Origin: Dermatemys mawii
Taxonomy: Eukaryota > Chordata > Testudines > Dermatemydidae
Reading direction: 5' to 3'
NCBI GenBank assembly: GCA_007922305.1
Contig: ML677365.1
Coordinates: forward strand, 15,181,721 to 15,245,720
Length of the DNA stretch: 64,000 nucleotides
The notes beneath the pieces were generated by a model that was given only the letters and a program-made list of their open reading frames with translations, did no database searches and was not told the origin of the DNA. A program made the position numbers and the translations under genes. Numbering within the stretch: the first letter of the stretch is position 1; every line of letters begins with the position of its first letter. Positions 1 through 11,795 of the stretch are shown piece by piece.

Positions 1-720
1 TTACTTCTTTGTGTGATTGCTCATGTGTATTCCACAGTAGGTGAGTCCAAGATACATCAGTTGGAGGTGGGTAGGAGTTCACAAGTTCCCAGGATGGCGG
101 ACCACCATGCCGAACCCGGCGTCATCCCTGGTTTGGGAGACAATTGCATAGTGTGAGATGAACATGTGAACCAAAGATCAGGTAGCAGCCCTACAAATGT
201 CCTGGATAGGGACGTGCGCCAAGAAGGCTGCCGATGAGACCTGTGCCCGAGTCAAGTGCACCTTCCCAACTGGCGGAGGTGGGGGGCCACCTTCAAGTCA
301 TAACAGGTACTGATGCATGAAGTGATCCAGCTGGAGAGTTGCTGTGTGGAGATTGGCCAGCCTTTCATGCACTCAGCCAAGACTACGAACAGCTATGAGG
401 CTTCCTGAATGGTTTGGTCCACTCGAGGTAGAAAGCCGGAGCCCTGCGCATGTCGAGGGTATGGAGGCAGCGCTCCTCAGTGGACGTGTGTGGCTTCGGG
501 CAGAGGACTGGCAGGAAGATGTCCTGGCCCAAATAGAAGGCGGAGAGCACCTTCAGAAGGAATGCAGGGTGTGGCTGGAGCTGGACCTTGTCCTTATGAA
601 GAACCGCTGGAGCCATTGGTTCCTATAAAGTGATTTGGGTGGTGAGTTCCCGCCACCCTGAGGAACCTTACCCTGGGGGTCAAGTTGTTCACCTACTTCA
701 ACCAGATCACCTTATCTGCC
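1..720 (-). pseudogene. DIRS-type tyrosine recombinase, broken, cut by window edge
   Basis: Minus-strand translation gives the C-terminal half of a tyrosine recombinase of the kind carried by DIRS-like retroelements, which use it in place of a DDE integrase. The segment at 383..616 reads HKDKVQLQPHPAFLLKVLS and then CPKPHTSTEERCLHTLD, typical of this family as I recall it. Further on, about 248..262, comes HLTRAQ, fitting the catalytic His-x-x-Arg, followed by SSAAFLAHVPIQDICRAAT. An in-frame TGA lies at 178..180, where the family usually has Trp. Past that stop is FISHYA, whose Tyr fits the nucleophile. The part before 616 is in another frame, so there is also at least one frameshift. The tail runs to the window edge. 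Assignment to DIRS rather than another YR element is inference, supported by the DIRS-like RT/RNase H at 35590..36610. Confidence 0.7.
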
Positions 721-769
721 CATTGTCTCCAACTTTTAGGAGGAGGTGGCCTTCTCCTACACTCCGCTA

Positions 770-1480
770 TGGTTTCTTGAAATTACTTCCAATCCCTTCC
801 TAGTATAACAAGGCAGGAGCTAATTCGATAAGATGATTTGCTATACAGCCCCCATTATTAGTTGTATATTTCATGTCAGGAAAGGTTTCATGTCTCCACA
901 TATATACTGGAGACTGACCATTTCCTGAGCCTCACCTTCCTGTCCAAGTAATTGTTCCTGTACCAGGATTTGCACATAGCCATAGTCTACTAGGCCATTG
1001 AGTCATATGGACACCACTAGCTTGGCCTTCCCCTTCTTCTGAGCTCGGGCCTCGACTGTCCATACTTGCCAATAATTACATTCCATGTAGGCACAGTCTT
1101 AGTGGAAGAGTCCCAGATGCCCACATGAAAAGCATACTGCTGTAGCTGCAGACACACTGAGTTCTGGGTTAAGGGATTCTAATTCTCTCTGGAAAAGTCC
1201 TTTACGAACTGCCAGCTGGTCTTCCTGAAAGGTCTGATGGGCCTTTGGTTTTGTGGAGGAAAGTTGCTCTCTAGATGAATGTAGTTTCCTGGGAACTCCA
1301 GATCACGCCCTAGCTCCTTTTTTTGTATTCCTCGCCTCACTCACCTCTGTTTCTAAGGGCCCACGGTGAGGACTGTCTCATCAACTGGTCCCAACTTGTC
1401 AGGTCCTCTGGGTCCCCATATACTGCTCCCCAGTGCTGCCAGTGACTATGGCAATGTCAATTTGACATTCTGTACTCAAA
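770..1480 (-). pseudogene. Ty3/gypsy gag zinc knuckle and protease remnant
   Basis: Minus-strand reading gives a gag-like tract with SLNPE and then CFSCGHLGLFH, followed after a stop by DCAYMEC, downstream of which comes LNGLVDYGYVQILVQE. This matches the order of a gypsy CCHC zinc knuckle followed by an aspartic protease. The knuckle keeps the spacing of three Cys, but the His position holds Leu. The protease active-site triad DSG/DTG is replaced by DYG. Stops interrupt the frame at several places, including one inside the knuckle and one just before the protease. It is a dead relic. It lies between the DIRS-type recombinase and a CR1 element, and its outer limits are approximate. Confidence 0.55.
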
Positions 1481-1499
1481 AGCAACATCTGCACACCCC

Positions 1500-3030
1500 C
1501 AAATGGCACCCCCAGTGGTGAAAGAACAAATTAAGGACTATTTAGAAAAGCTGGACATGCACAAGTCCATGGTGCTGAGGGAGTTGGCTGATGTGATTGA
1601 AGAGCCATGAAACTCCTGGTGATTGGGCGAGGTCCCGGACAATTGGAAAAGGGCAAATATAGTGCCCATTTTTTAAAAAAAGACAAAAAAGAGACTCTGG
1701 GGAACTACAGATCAGTGCACCTCCCTTCAGTCCCCAGAAAAATCATGCAGCAGGTCCTCAAGGAATTCATTTTGAAGCATTTGGAGGAGAGGAAGGTGAT
1801 CATGAACAGTCAGCATGGATTCACCAAGGGTATGTCCTGCCTGACTACCCTCGTTGCCTTCTATGTTGAGATAACTGGCTCAGTAGATATGGGGAAAGCA
1901 GTAGACATCATATATCTGGACTTTAGCAAAGCTTCTAATATGGTCTCCCACAGTATTCTTGCCAGCAAGTTAAAGTAGTATGGATTGGATGAATGGACAA
2001 TAAAGTGGATAGAAATCTGGCTAGATCAACGGCTTGATGTCTAGCTGGCAGCCGGAATCAAGCGGAGTGCCCCAGCGGTCAGTCATGGGTGTAGTTTTGT
2101 TCAACATCTTCATTAATTATCTAGATTATGGGAAGCATTGCACCCTCAGAAAGTTCATGGATGACATTAAGCTCAGGGGAGAGGTAGATACACTGGAGGG
2201 TAGGGATAGGGTCCAGAGTGACCTAGACAACTTGGGCCAAAAGAATTCGATGAGGTTTAACAAGGACTAGTGCAGAATCCTACACTTAGGATGGAAGAAT
2301 CCCATGCACTCCTATAGGCTGGTGGCCAACTGACTAAGCAGCAGTTCTGCAGAAAAGGACCTGGCAATTACAGTGGACGACAAGCTAGATATGAGTCAAT
2401 AATGTGCCCTTCTTTCCAAGAAGGCTAAAGGCATATTGGGTTGCATTAGTAGGAGCATTATCAGCAGATCAAGGGAAATGATTATTCCCCTCTATTTGGC
2501 ACTGGTGAGGCCACATCTGGAGTATTCGGTCCAGTTTTGGGTCCCCCACCACAGAAAAGATATGGACAAATTGGAGAGAGTCCAGCAGAGGGCAATGAAA
2601 ATGATTAGGGAGCTGCAGCACATGACATATGAGGAGAAACTGAGGGAACTAGGCTTATTCAGTCTCCAGAAGAGTGAGGGGGAGTTGATAGCAGCTTTCA
2701 ACTACCTGAAGAGAGGTTCCAAAGAGGATAGAGCTAGGCTGCTCTCAGTGGTGGTAGATGACAGAACAAGGAGCAATGGTCTCAAGTTGCAGTGGAGGAG
2801 GTTTAGGTTGGATATTAGGAAAAGCTATTTCACTAGAAGGGTGGTGAAACACTGGAAGGGTTACCTAGGGAGGTAGTGGAATCTCCAGCCTTGGAGGTTT
2901 TTAAGGCCCAGCTTGACAAAGCCCTGACTGGGATGATTTAGTTGGGGTTGGTCCTGCTTTGAGCAGGAGGTTGGACTAGATGACCTTCTGAGATCTTTTC
3001 CAACCCTAATCTTCTATGATTCTATATTTA
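1500..3030 (+). mobile_element. CR1 non-LTR retrotransposon, 5'-truncated
   Basis: The block carries the second half of CR1 ORF2, a short 3' UTR and the CR1-typical terminal stretch (cttctatgattctat near 3010..3028). The 3' UTR contains ggttggactagatgacctt, a hallmark of CR1 3' ends. The element begins inside the reverse-transcriptase region, consistent with 5' truncation during target-primed reverse transcription. It is followed directly by an LTR-like block. Confidence 0.85.
1520..2876 (+). pseudogene. CR1 ORF2 reverse transcriptase, frameshifted
   Basis: Three open stretches (1607..1978, 2034..2270, 2436..2876) make up the RT palm and C-terminal region. Visible blocks are VDIIYLDFSKA (RT motif with the first catalytic Asp), SGVPQRSVMGVVLFNIFIN (normally VPQGSVLGP-like), and KFMDDIKL, where the usual FADD box has become FMDD. 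The last stretch holds LVRPHLEYSVQFWVPHH and ERVQQRA, the conserved CR1 C-terminal region. Several shifts and stops separate the pieces, so no active enzyme is encoded. Confidence 0.85.
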
Positions 3031-3850
3031 CCCTGGTGTTACAATTATGATATGTTTTGTGCAAAGTATGTCTTGTAAAGTATTCTAAAAGTCTTGATCT
3101 GTTGAACATTAATATTCTGTTGGATTGTATGTGCAGTCATTGTATCTGAAGTTATGAATATTGACTATGTACCAGTATTTCAGATGTGTTTGCTCCAGGA
3201 GTGATGCCCACAAGACAGCTTATAGCCAGTCTAGCCAGCACGTTGTGAATGGATTATTCAAGTTGATGGTCCATTAGGTAATACAGTGGGCCTTAGAAGA
3301 AGCTTATCCCACCTGGTGGGCCTTCCTGTGGACACTTCAGCCAGTATATGGATAATAGCTGCTATGACTCATTGAAGCATGAAAGGGTGTGTGACTAGAT
3401 CATGTCATATTGGACTCCATCTTGTGCCCATCCTTTTCCACAAAGGACTTTGCTGGGGACTTTGCTTGGATCAATGAAGTTCCCTCCTCATGAAGAAAAC
3501 TATAAAAGGGGGAAGTGACATCATTGCTTGTCATCTCTTCCCCTACAACTCAACACCCGAAGATACCTCAGGAACAAAGACTGGACTGGGGAGGTTGTAA
3601 CAGGTGGGAAAGAAGGAATCCCAGACTGTGTATGGAAGATTGGTGAACTGTTTGTACCGTCAAGATGAGACACTGCTTGATTCAAATACTGTCTAGTTAA
3701 CAGAACTCAGATTGTGATTTTGTATTATTTCTTAGGTAATGTACTTTGATCTGTCCACTTATTACTTATAATCACTTAAAATCTTTCTGTAGTTAAAAAA
3801 TCTGTTTTATATTTTACCTAAAAACAGTGTGGTTTGAGTAAAGTCAATGA
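3031..3850 (+). mobile_element. LTR-like block (probable solo LTR)
   Basis: The block has a TATA box (tataaaagg at 3501), promoter-like spacing, no coding potential, and an AT-rich 3' part. I recognise the 3' part (cacttaaaatctttctgtag and following) as common in turtle and crocodilian LTRs. The order TATA then 3' region fits a plus-strand LTR. Exact ends and a target duplication could not be fixed, so the call is tentative. Confidence 0.45.
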
Positions 3851-3940
3851 AAAATTGTAGCTCAGTTAACAAAAAGTTTATATATATTCTTTCCACATTG
3901 AGAAGGTGTGGTCTGGTTAATAAAATTACATTGGTCAGAC

Positions 3941-4310
3941 CAGCGGTTCTCAAACTGGGGGTTGCGACCCTCTGGGGCGTTGCGGGCCAGTTCCAGGGGA
4001 GGTCACAAGCTCCTGGTGTCACTGAAGTGCTGCCGAACAGAACGCTTCCGCTTTCGGCGGCATTTCGGTGGACAGGCCGTGTGCATGACGGTCCGCCGAA
4101 AAACCACCGAAGTGAATGTTTCCAGTTTCGGTGGCTTTTCAGCGGACACTCCGAAGCACACGGCATGTTTCCGTCGAAATGCTGCAGATAGCAGAAGCGT
4201 TCTATTCGGCAGCATTTCAGCAGACATAGATGGGTTGTGACAGGAAGCGTGGCAGAGAAAAAGGGCCACCAGGCTGAAAAGTCGGGGGGAACTGACTGAA
4301 GCGCCTCTAT
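3941..4310 (+). mobile_element. hAT-like (Charlie-type) remnant
   Basis: It starts with cagcggttctcaaactggg, the classic hAT-Charlie terminal sequence. The interior has repeated variants of 'gcggcatttcggtgg' and 'cgaaaccaccgaa'. The right terminus is not recognisable. ORFs across it in several frames are artefacts of this repeated interior. Confidence 0.55.
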
Positions 4311-4515
4311 TGTAGATTGATGAATGGGTGGCAAAAGCATTCATGTAACTCAGATGCATGTGTCCCTGCTTCTGAATGTTTGTGTGAGTGCAAAACCTGG
4401 AAGGGTCTGCAGCGTGTCACACCACCAGAACGTGAGAGGGTGCAAGAGGCTGGTGAGACAGAGGGCTCAGTGGTACCTCAGTTTCAGGTTGCACCCAAGG
4501 AATACCCATCACAAC

Positions 4516-5383
4516 TGGGGTGACCAGATCCCAGGACTAAAATATCGGGACACACTGGTGTCCTGCCCACAGTCCACCCCCACTCCTCCCAGACTCCACC
4601 CCCCCCTGCCCCAGGTCCCCCCCCCCCACTTTTGGGACAGACACAGCCCCACCGCAGGTTAGGGACACCGGGCCCTCCCCCACAGCCCTACCGCGGGTCA
4701 GGGGCACTGGCCACCTCTCCCCCCCCCCGGCTCTGGGCACAGCCCTGCCGCGGCTCCGGGGCCGGGCACAGCCCTGCCGCGGCTCCGGGGCCGGGCACAG
4801 CCCTGCCGCGGCTCCGGGACTCTCCCACCCCCACTCCAGGGCCACGCACAGCCCCTGCCGCAGCTGAGGGGTGTAGCCCCTCCGGGTGCAGCCCCCCCGC
4901 ACCTATCCCCCCACTCCGGGTGCACCCCCACCACGGGCTAGGGACCCAAGGCCCTGGCTCCTACCCATACCCTGGTTCCTGCCTGCAGCCCTCACTGCTT
5001 ACCTGGCAGTTCCGGCCTGGCTCCTAGGATCAGCAGCCGGCAGCCGTGGCGGGTGAGGGGGTCTGCACTCCACATGCTGCGCCTGCCAGAAGCACTAGCT
5101 CCAGCTGCCACTGGCTGAAAACTGGGGGGGGGGGTCCGTGCCGGCAGTTCCCATTGGCCACACTGGAGCCAGTGCTTGTGGTAGGTGCAGGAGGGACGCA
5201 GAGACCTTCCTGCCATTTCTGTGCCTAGCGGCTGCAGGATCCTAGTGTCCACCCTCTCCTGGGAGCAACCCTGAGCCAAATTATCAGGATAAATGGCGTC
5301 CCGACCGTGCCTCGGTCGGGACGCGGGACAAACAGCTAAATATCGGGAGAATCCCGATTTTATTGGGACGTCTGGTCACCCTA
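4516..5383. mobile_element. Non-autonomous hAT-type element with ggtgaccaga ends
   Basis: Terminal inverted repeats of about 30 bp: tggggtgaccagatcccagg on the left and the complement of gacgtctggtcacccta on the right. Flanking 8-mers atcacaac (4508..4515) and atcacagt (5384..5391) agree at six of eight positions, fitting an aged 8-bp target duplication. The interior is very GC-rich, with tandem copies of a ccgcggctccggggccgggc unit near 4740..4815. No transposase is present. The ends match the small element at 25044..25165. Confidence 0.7.
4737..4818. repeat. GC-rich tandem repeat, about 33-bp unit
   Basis: Roughly two and a half copies of a unit containing gcacagccctgccgcggctc lie in tandem inside the hAT-type element. 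ORFs on both strands here are products of this repeat and its composition. Confidence 0.7.
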
Positions 5384-5526
5384 ATCACAGTACATGGTAT
5401 CCCTAACTTGAAAGCATGACATGGTAGAACAGATTACATGTTGTGTGGCTACTTTTTCCCCTTTCATACCTCAACAAAGGTTTCTACTCCTTTATGATCT
5501 ATTGTAAAAGGAGAAGATTAATATAT

Positions 5527-5795
5527 GGCCTGGTCTACTCTTGAAAGTTTTGCTGGTATAGCTATTTTGGTTAAAAATGTGACAAAATTCTCTCTCCTAA
5601 TTGACATAGGTACGCAAGCAATAGCCTTAATACATGCAGCTATACCAGCAAAAAAGTCATATCACCAATATAGTTTATTTCGTCCATGGAACTGGTATAA
5701 ACTATACTGGCAAATGAACTCTTTTGCCAGTGTAAGCTGCATCTCTATTAGGATAGATGCTGATGTAGCAACCCATTTCTAGTGCAGACAAGGTA
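5527..5795. mobile_element. Short TIR element, 'cctggtctac' ends
   Basis: Left end ggcctggtctactcttgaaa and the complement of right end ttctagtgcagacaaggtaa form imperfect inverted repeats. The interior has further inverted pairs (gctggtatagcta and agctataccagc). I recognise the family as a common turtle miniature element. No transposase is present. Confidence 0.6.
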
Positions 5796-8402
5796 ATTTT
5801 ATTATTTCAGGATCCAAATAATTAAGAACATATGTTTGTTAACAAAAACATTTTCTTGGTCATAATCCATATTATTTTGGTCTTGGTCTGATTTTTATTA
5901 TATATAGATTACTAATATCTTAATGTAGACTTGACGAGTTAAGATATGAATTACATAATGGATACATTATGATATTTACAAAGATTTCTTCTGGGGCATA
6001 GAAGTTTCTGTTCCAAAAGTATACACCTTGAAAATTGAAAATATTCTCTCTTCGAGAAAAAAAAGCAGTAAAAATTTCTCTTACTTTGTGAAACATTCTA
6101 AATCAATCTCTCTGAATCATTCATTCTCTCTGTTGTGCACAGAATTAAATTTCATTAGATCACCCCAATGTAGAAAAACAGAGTATATGTTATTGCATTC
6201 TTTTCAGTACAGGTGTAAAACAATGCAGAACTGCTGTATTCAAACACAACTGCAGAGGGAGGAAGTTGTTCCCCAAAACTGAATGGGCATCAGAAGATAG
6301 TAATTTGTAGTAATTTTATAGCTGGACTTTTTGTTTTATGTTAGTGTCAAAATATGGAGGAGAAACTAAAAAGAAAACTTTAGACAGAAATGTGTGCTTT
6401 AAATTTTATATTTTTGCTATATTGCTGACTAAATAAAGCCCTTTTGCTTCTATACAGCAAATGGTAACCTACGTTATGTATATAAAAACAAATGGAGTTA
6501 AACAGGCATATAGCGTAAGTATAACACTGACTTTGTACTCGTAAACATCCTTTTCACACTGAGCCCTTTGGGACATTCAAAGAATTTACTGAATGAGCTA
6601 CTTGGAATAAATAAAGAACACTTGACTTGGCCTGTAACACTTTAACTGATTAAAAAAAGTTGTAACTGTTCCCCTACTTGCACGGAAATAGCCATTTAAA
6701 AAAAAAAGTCTGCTGTGGCAACAGTAAATCGTAACTTTATTAATTCCTTATTTTTGGATTTCCCTGCACATACATGGGGCTTGTTAAAAATAATCTTTTG
6801 AATCCAACCAGTTCAGACTTAGAAATGTAGTACTGATCCAATGAACCACAAGCAAATACTGGAAAAAGATAAGTCACATGTTGTTCCTTATTCATGTGAG
6901 CCAGTGAATTCTGTCAGCAAGTTTAGCTTAATTGATGTTGCCACAGATATTTTCAAAGATAAGACACATTTCTCCCATTTGATTTATTTGTTTAGTGACT
7001 TGCAAAAAGAGACCTCTAATTCAGTTTTAGCTCACAGCCAAAGAGATGGATGTCACTTGGTAAGAAAGCTGTTGAGGACACTTACCAACTTCTATAGAAT
7101 AACCTTACAAATAAATTTTAATGGTTTTTAATTTAAGACATTCTCCATGCTTAGGTAAAATTAATCTACAAAAAAAGAACATGGGGCATAAATGATTTAA
7201 TTTTTAAATAGGAAGATTTTATAAAAATCTTGTCGACAGCAGGTGCATTTGCAAATATTAATAAATACAATATTATTCAAGTATATTTTCTTGCACTTCA
7301 GAGTATTCTTCTCACAGCATTGGCTGATACAGTACCATATACTTTTTTTACACACACTTTTGTAACCTTAACTACCTAACAATAAAAACACACTTGGAAT
7401 TTAATAGTCAGTTGCAGAGTTGACTTTGATTTGGCTTTTAAAATTACTTAATATACAAAATGCTTCCCCTAAAGTCACTGCATGTTCTTATTATGTCCAT
7501 GTGGGGGCAGTAATGTTTAAGAAAATAAGAACTTCATTATAGCTGCCTAATTAATTTGTTCACAGAGACCTTCCCTGAACACAGTCAGAGAAATTTTAAC
7601 ATATATAGCTATTAGCTGCAAGGAAATAACACAAAATATTAAGGCTATTGCATGTCAAACTCCCTTTAAAATGCTACCGCTAGAAAATCATATGTATGGC
7701 CATCTGCTGCCTAGTTCCATGGCTTAACTGTATGTAATGCTCCCTCTCAATAACTTTCATTGTGTATTCTACATCTGAGTATCTGCCTCAGGTTTGAAGC
7801 TGCTTGGAAGCAGAATGCTTCTCTCATAACTAGCACTGCTTTCTTTCATATCACATGCTGTACATTTAACACCTTCCAGAGCTAGTCTGCAAAGGCACTA
7901 ATCGTTCTCATTTACATCCATCCAGAAAATCCAATTCTTCCATGCCTTCTACACTAAACTAGCTGATTAAGTAATATAGCTCACCTATTTAATTTATCTA
8001 TCTCCTGAATGTAATGTTAACCTATAGGTAAGAGGGTGATTTAATGATGAGAGGATAGGTTGTAAGGATACAGGAATTGAAGTTAAGAATTGATAAAGGT
8101 TAAAGATAAGAAGTTTGTATTATGGAAGGAGGGGAATTTAGTATGTTTAACAAAAGCAAACAAACATGTAACTGATAAGTTACTACTACCATTCTGATCA
8201 CTTCCCTTAGATGTTACATCCTTTCCCTCCAACCTTTGTCTTTTAAGTACACTATTTGGGAAGTGCTTAGCACAATGTGGGTACTCCTGCAACGTACATG
8301 CCAAAAATTAATGAATCTTTCACTTAAAAATAAGACCAATGAAATGCACTTATTAAAAAATGTGTCCCCATCTTAAAACAACACAGACTCCAGAAAAGGG
8401 GC
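5796..8402. other. AT-rich intron, nothing recognised
   Basis: No repeat family, RNA gene or exon could be supported. Short ORFs (6028..6282, 6841..7131, 8083..8304) lack splice-site support and have AT-rich, low-complexity composition. Confidence 0.5.
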
Positions 8403-8417
8403 GGGGGGGGGGGGGGG
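8403..8417 (+). repeat. Poly-G run
   Basis: Fifteen G in a row follow gc at 8401..8402 and precede an aga-rich tract. Confidence 0.95.
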
Positions 8418-9224
8418 AGAAGAAGAGGCTTCATCAAAAGAACACCACTTTCCATACATAATACAATGGCAGAGCCCATAATTTTTTTAAAAAGTCATTC
8501 ATATCAATAAAAATCATATGCCCCTATTATCACTGTGCTATTTGCTGCTGAAAATGTTATAATTCTACTAATCCTTCTAACCATATACATTTTACATTTT
8601 CTCTATATTAATAGTATTGTTAATTCCACATTTTCAAAAATCTTGAGTCATCTCCCTAAAAATCTTTAAATTGTCTTCTTCACAACAATTTTAAAATAAT
8701 ATAAATTTGCGGGGTTGGGAGCCTTTAAGTGGAAGACAACGACCCCAAACTGTATGTAGGCATTTCAGGGTCAAAATTGTTCCTGAAATGCATATTTTAA
8801 AATGCAGGCATCTCCGCTAGCTTCTCGGAGGAGGATTCTCATCACCTGGAAGTGGGTTAGCTGCCATTCTATCCCCCTCCCTTTTCACTATCCTATTTCT
8901 TTTCTCTCTCTGTCCCCCTTCCTTATCTCATCCAGTCTTCTGCCATTCTCATATTCTCCCTCCATACTCTACCACCACAGCCCACCCAACTGGTAGTTAC
9001 AAACATGTCCTCAGTTGAACCCCTACATTTAATTGTCCCATTTTCCATTTACAATATTCTACTCCTGAGAGCAATTTGATTTTAGTCCCATTGAAAGTAA
9101 CTGGAGACATGGGGGCATTTAGAATAATGGAAAACTTTGCACATTTTGAAGCTACAAATGTGAGGTCATGCAAAACTTGAAACAAATAAAATCTTATAGT
9201 CATGGTAATATTAAATATTTATAT

Positions 9225-9320
9225 TATGTTAGTGATCCAAGGTCCCAATCAGGATTAGAGCCCCATTGTGCTGGGCACTGTAAAAACACACGCACACACA
9301 GACAGAATTTTGCAAAGATA
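9225..9320 (+). repeat. Ancient interspersed repeat ('gtgctgggcactgt' type)
   Basis: The tract gagccccattgtgctgggca is a conserved block of an old repeat common in sauropsids. A related block, in the same direction, occurs near 30730..30790. Confidence 0.45.
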
Positions 9321-9379
9321 AAAATCACAATGGTCAAAATCAAAAAATCAAAAATAAAGCATGAAGTCCAAGATTTTCA

Positions 9380-9600
9380 AATAGGCTTATAGGTGTATTT
9401 TGAAGACCCAGATAAGCAGCCAGATTTTAAAATGCTGAACACCTGATAGTTTGCACTGACTTTTGACTTAAACAGGAGCTGCTAGATGCTCAAAACTTCT
9501 GAAAATCAGAAAAAATCACTTATTTAGGTCTCCATAAGGAGGTAGAAACCTAACTTTCAGCACTCAGTTTTGAAGATTTTGACCAAAGTCACTAAAATTA
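9380..9600 (+). repeat. Ancient interspersed repeat ('gattttcaaa' type)
   Basis: Phrases such as gattttaaaatgctgaacac and ggtctccataaggaggtaga resemble a degraded repeat also seen at 41640..41830 (gcccaattttcagagggtgg, gctcagcacttt). Boundaries are uncertain. Confidence 0.35.
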
Positions 9601-11795
9601 CATGGAAAAACCACAAGTTCTGGTCTTTTCACATAAGAAAATCATGACTCATTTTACTTTTATCTCAAGAACTTTGCATTTGCTGATGATAATCAGCATT
9701 GGTTCAGCTGTTTGTTGTTGCTGTTTTTATGGATCAGAATGAATTTCTGGGACTTATGTAGAAGTATGAAACAGAAGAAGTACAAACTTTCAAATCTCTT
9801 CTTGTTGCACTAGGCAACTAAATATTGTGCAAAGAAGTTGTCTCAGGACAATGATGCCTATCTTTATATGCATTGGAAGGAATGAGTTTAGAAACCAGAT
9901 ATTTGGATGGATGGAAGGATTTCAATCTGTAGCCTCTCTTGAATAGAAAGAATTCACTATCTAATATGATTGTATATTAATGGGAACCATGTTTGCACTT
10001 TGGAAGGGGAGACAGACAAATAGGAATCTCTCCTAGAAAGTTCTGAAGAAGCTGGTGCTTCCATAGGCTTGGCTTGCACATTTCAAAAGGAGTGATGGAG
10101 CGGAGAGTTCTTACTTTCGAGGCATGGAGAGGAAGTATTTTGACTACATAGCAACCTTACTGGGCAGAGAATGACAAGTCTGATGTGGATTTCCAGGGCA
10201 AGGAAAGGAAATCCTTATTATCTATGTCTGGTCATTAGCTCCCAGAACAGACACTACCCTATATAAAGGGCAGAAAAGGGTCACAGCCACAGAGTATGTC
10301 TGGTGATTATGTTGATAGCCATTACCCCAGCCGACAGCCAGAGGGAATTGTAGGGTGTATTACAGATGAAGTTGGCTTTAAGACTGAAAAGAGATCAGTT
10401 TTCTTCATAATTTGGAACTAATAGGGAGTTTCCTCTGAAGGCAGATGGATTTTCTCTTGCCATTTGAGAAGGAGCTTGATTGTTAACATTAAGTACTAGT
10501 ATAGCTGAAAAAGAAGAGAAAACTAACGACTGTCTCAACTGAAATTCTGATCAGGATATCCAAAAGTGATCTAGACTTAAAGAGGTATTGCATCAGATAG
10601 GACTCTTTCCCCTCACATCCCTCTGTCCCACTCAGTCGCAATTTCTCAGATACACACTTTGGCTGTGATCTAGACTGTAGCAGTCTTTCCTCTGACTTGT
10701 TCTGCAGAAGGAAAGCAGATTTGAATCATCCCTGATTCCACTCTGAGTGAGTTTGGGTGTATTGTCTCATTGTGTCCTTTATGCCTAGAAGGAGACCCTC
10801 GCAAAAATACACAATGCCTCTAAATGACCCTTCTTCAAATCTCAAAAAAAAAGACTAGATAGTATTTTTTTCTGAATCAGAGAAAGAAATGTGACGCCTC
10901 CATGTGTGGCAATGTTTAAAATTCTCATTGGTGACCACTGCCTGATTGCAGAGAGAGGGTGGAACTAAACCCTTTAGATTAAAGAGTGTAGTTACTGAAC
11001 AGTGATAGGTTGTTTTATTTTCTAATTAGACAGACATTGCTTTAAAATAATTGCAAACATATTTCAATAAAAAAAATCAGTCATGTATTGGAGTAGGCTC
11101 TCTGGAGAGATTTGTAGACCTTTATTAAAATTCCCCAGCCAACCTGGAATTGAGTTGATTCTGTCTCTCTGGGGACTGCTACAAATCATCTCTGGCAGAG
11201 ATGACTTATCCCTATTTACCTATATGCATTGTCCTCCTTCAATTAACACTTCAGTAAATCCCCCAGAGTTACAAACTGACCGGCCATACACATAATTTGG
11301 ATCTGGAAGTATGGAATCATGCAGCAGCAGACACAAAAATGAAAAAAATAAATTTAAAAAAGCAAATACAGTACAGTACTGTGTTAAAAAAAAACTACTA
11401 AAAATGGGAAAATTTCAAAAAAGATTTGACAAAGGAAACTGTTTATCTGCTTGTTTAATTTAAATTATGATTGTTAAAAACAATATTTTTTTCTGTATAG
11501 CAAAGTTTCAGTTGCATGAAGTCAATGTTCATTTGTAAACTTTTGAAAGAACAATCAAAATATTCTGTTCAGCATTCCAAACAATCTCCATTCCCAAGAC
11601 ATTCATAACTGAGATTCTACTGTAGTTGAACACCGTACTAAACTATCAATATGCTCAGTATAATTTCACAAATAAAATATATAAACATTTTCAGCATATG
11701 GTGCTTAACATAAGTTTGCCAGCTGAGTGTTATCAGTTCCCTCTTTCTCAGAAAGCATATTCCTTAAATGGGAAACAAATGAACACATGAGTAAC
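9601..11795. other. Intron sequence, nothing recognised
   Basis: No supported gene or repeat. Short ORF 11083..11295 lacks splice sites in a matching frame. Confidence 0.45.

Noticed and set aside
4537..5027. ORFs rich in Gly, Pro, Arg on both strands
   Set aside because: Produced by GC-rich tandem repeats within the hAT-type element.
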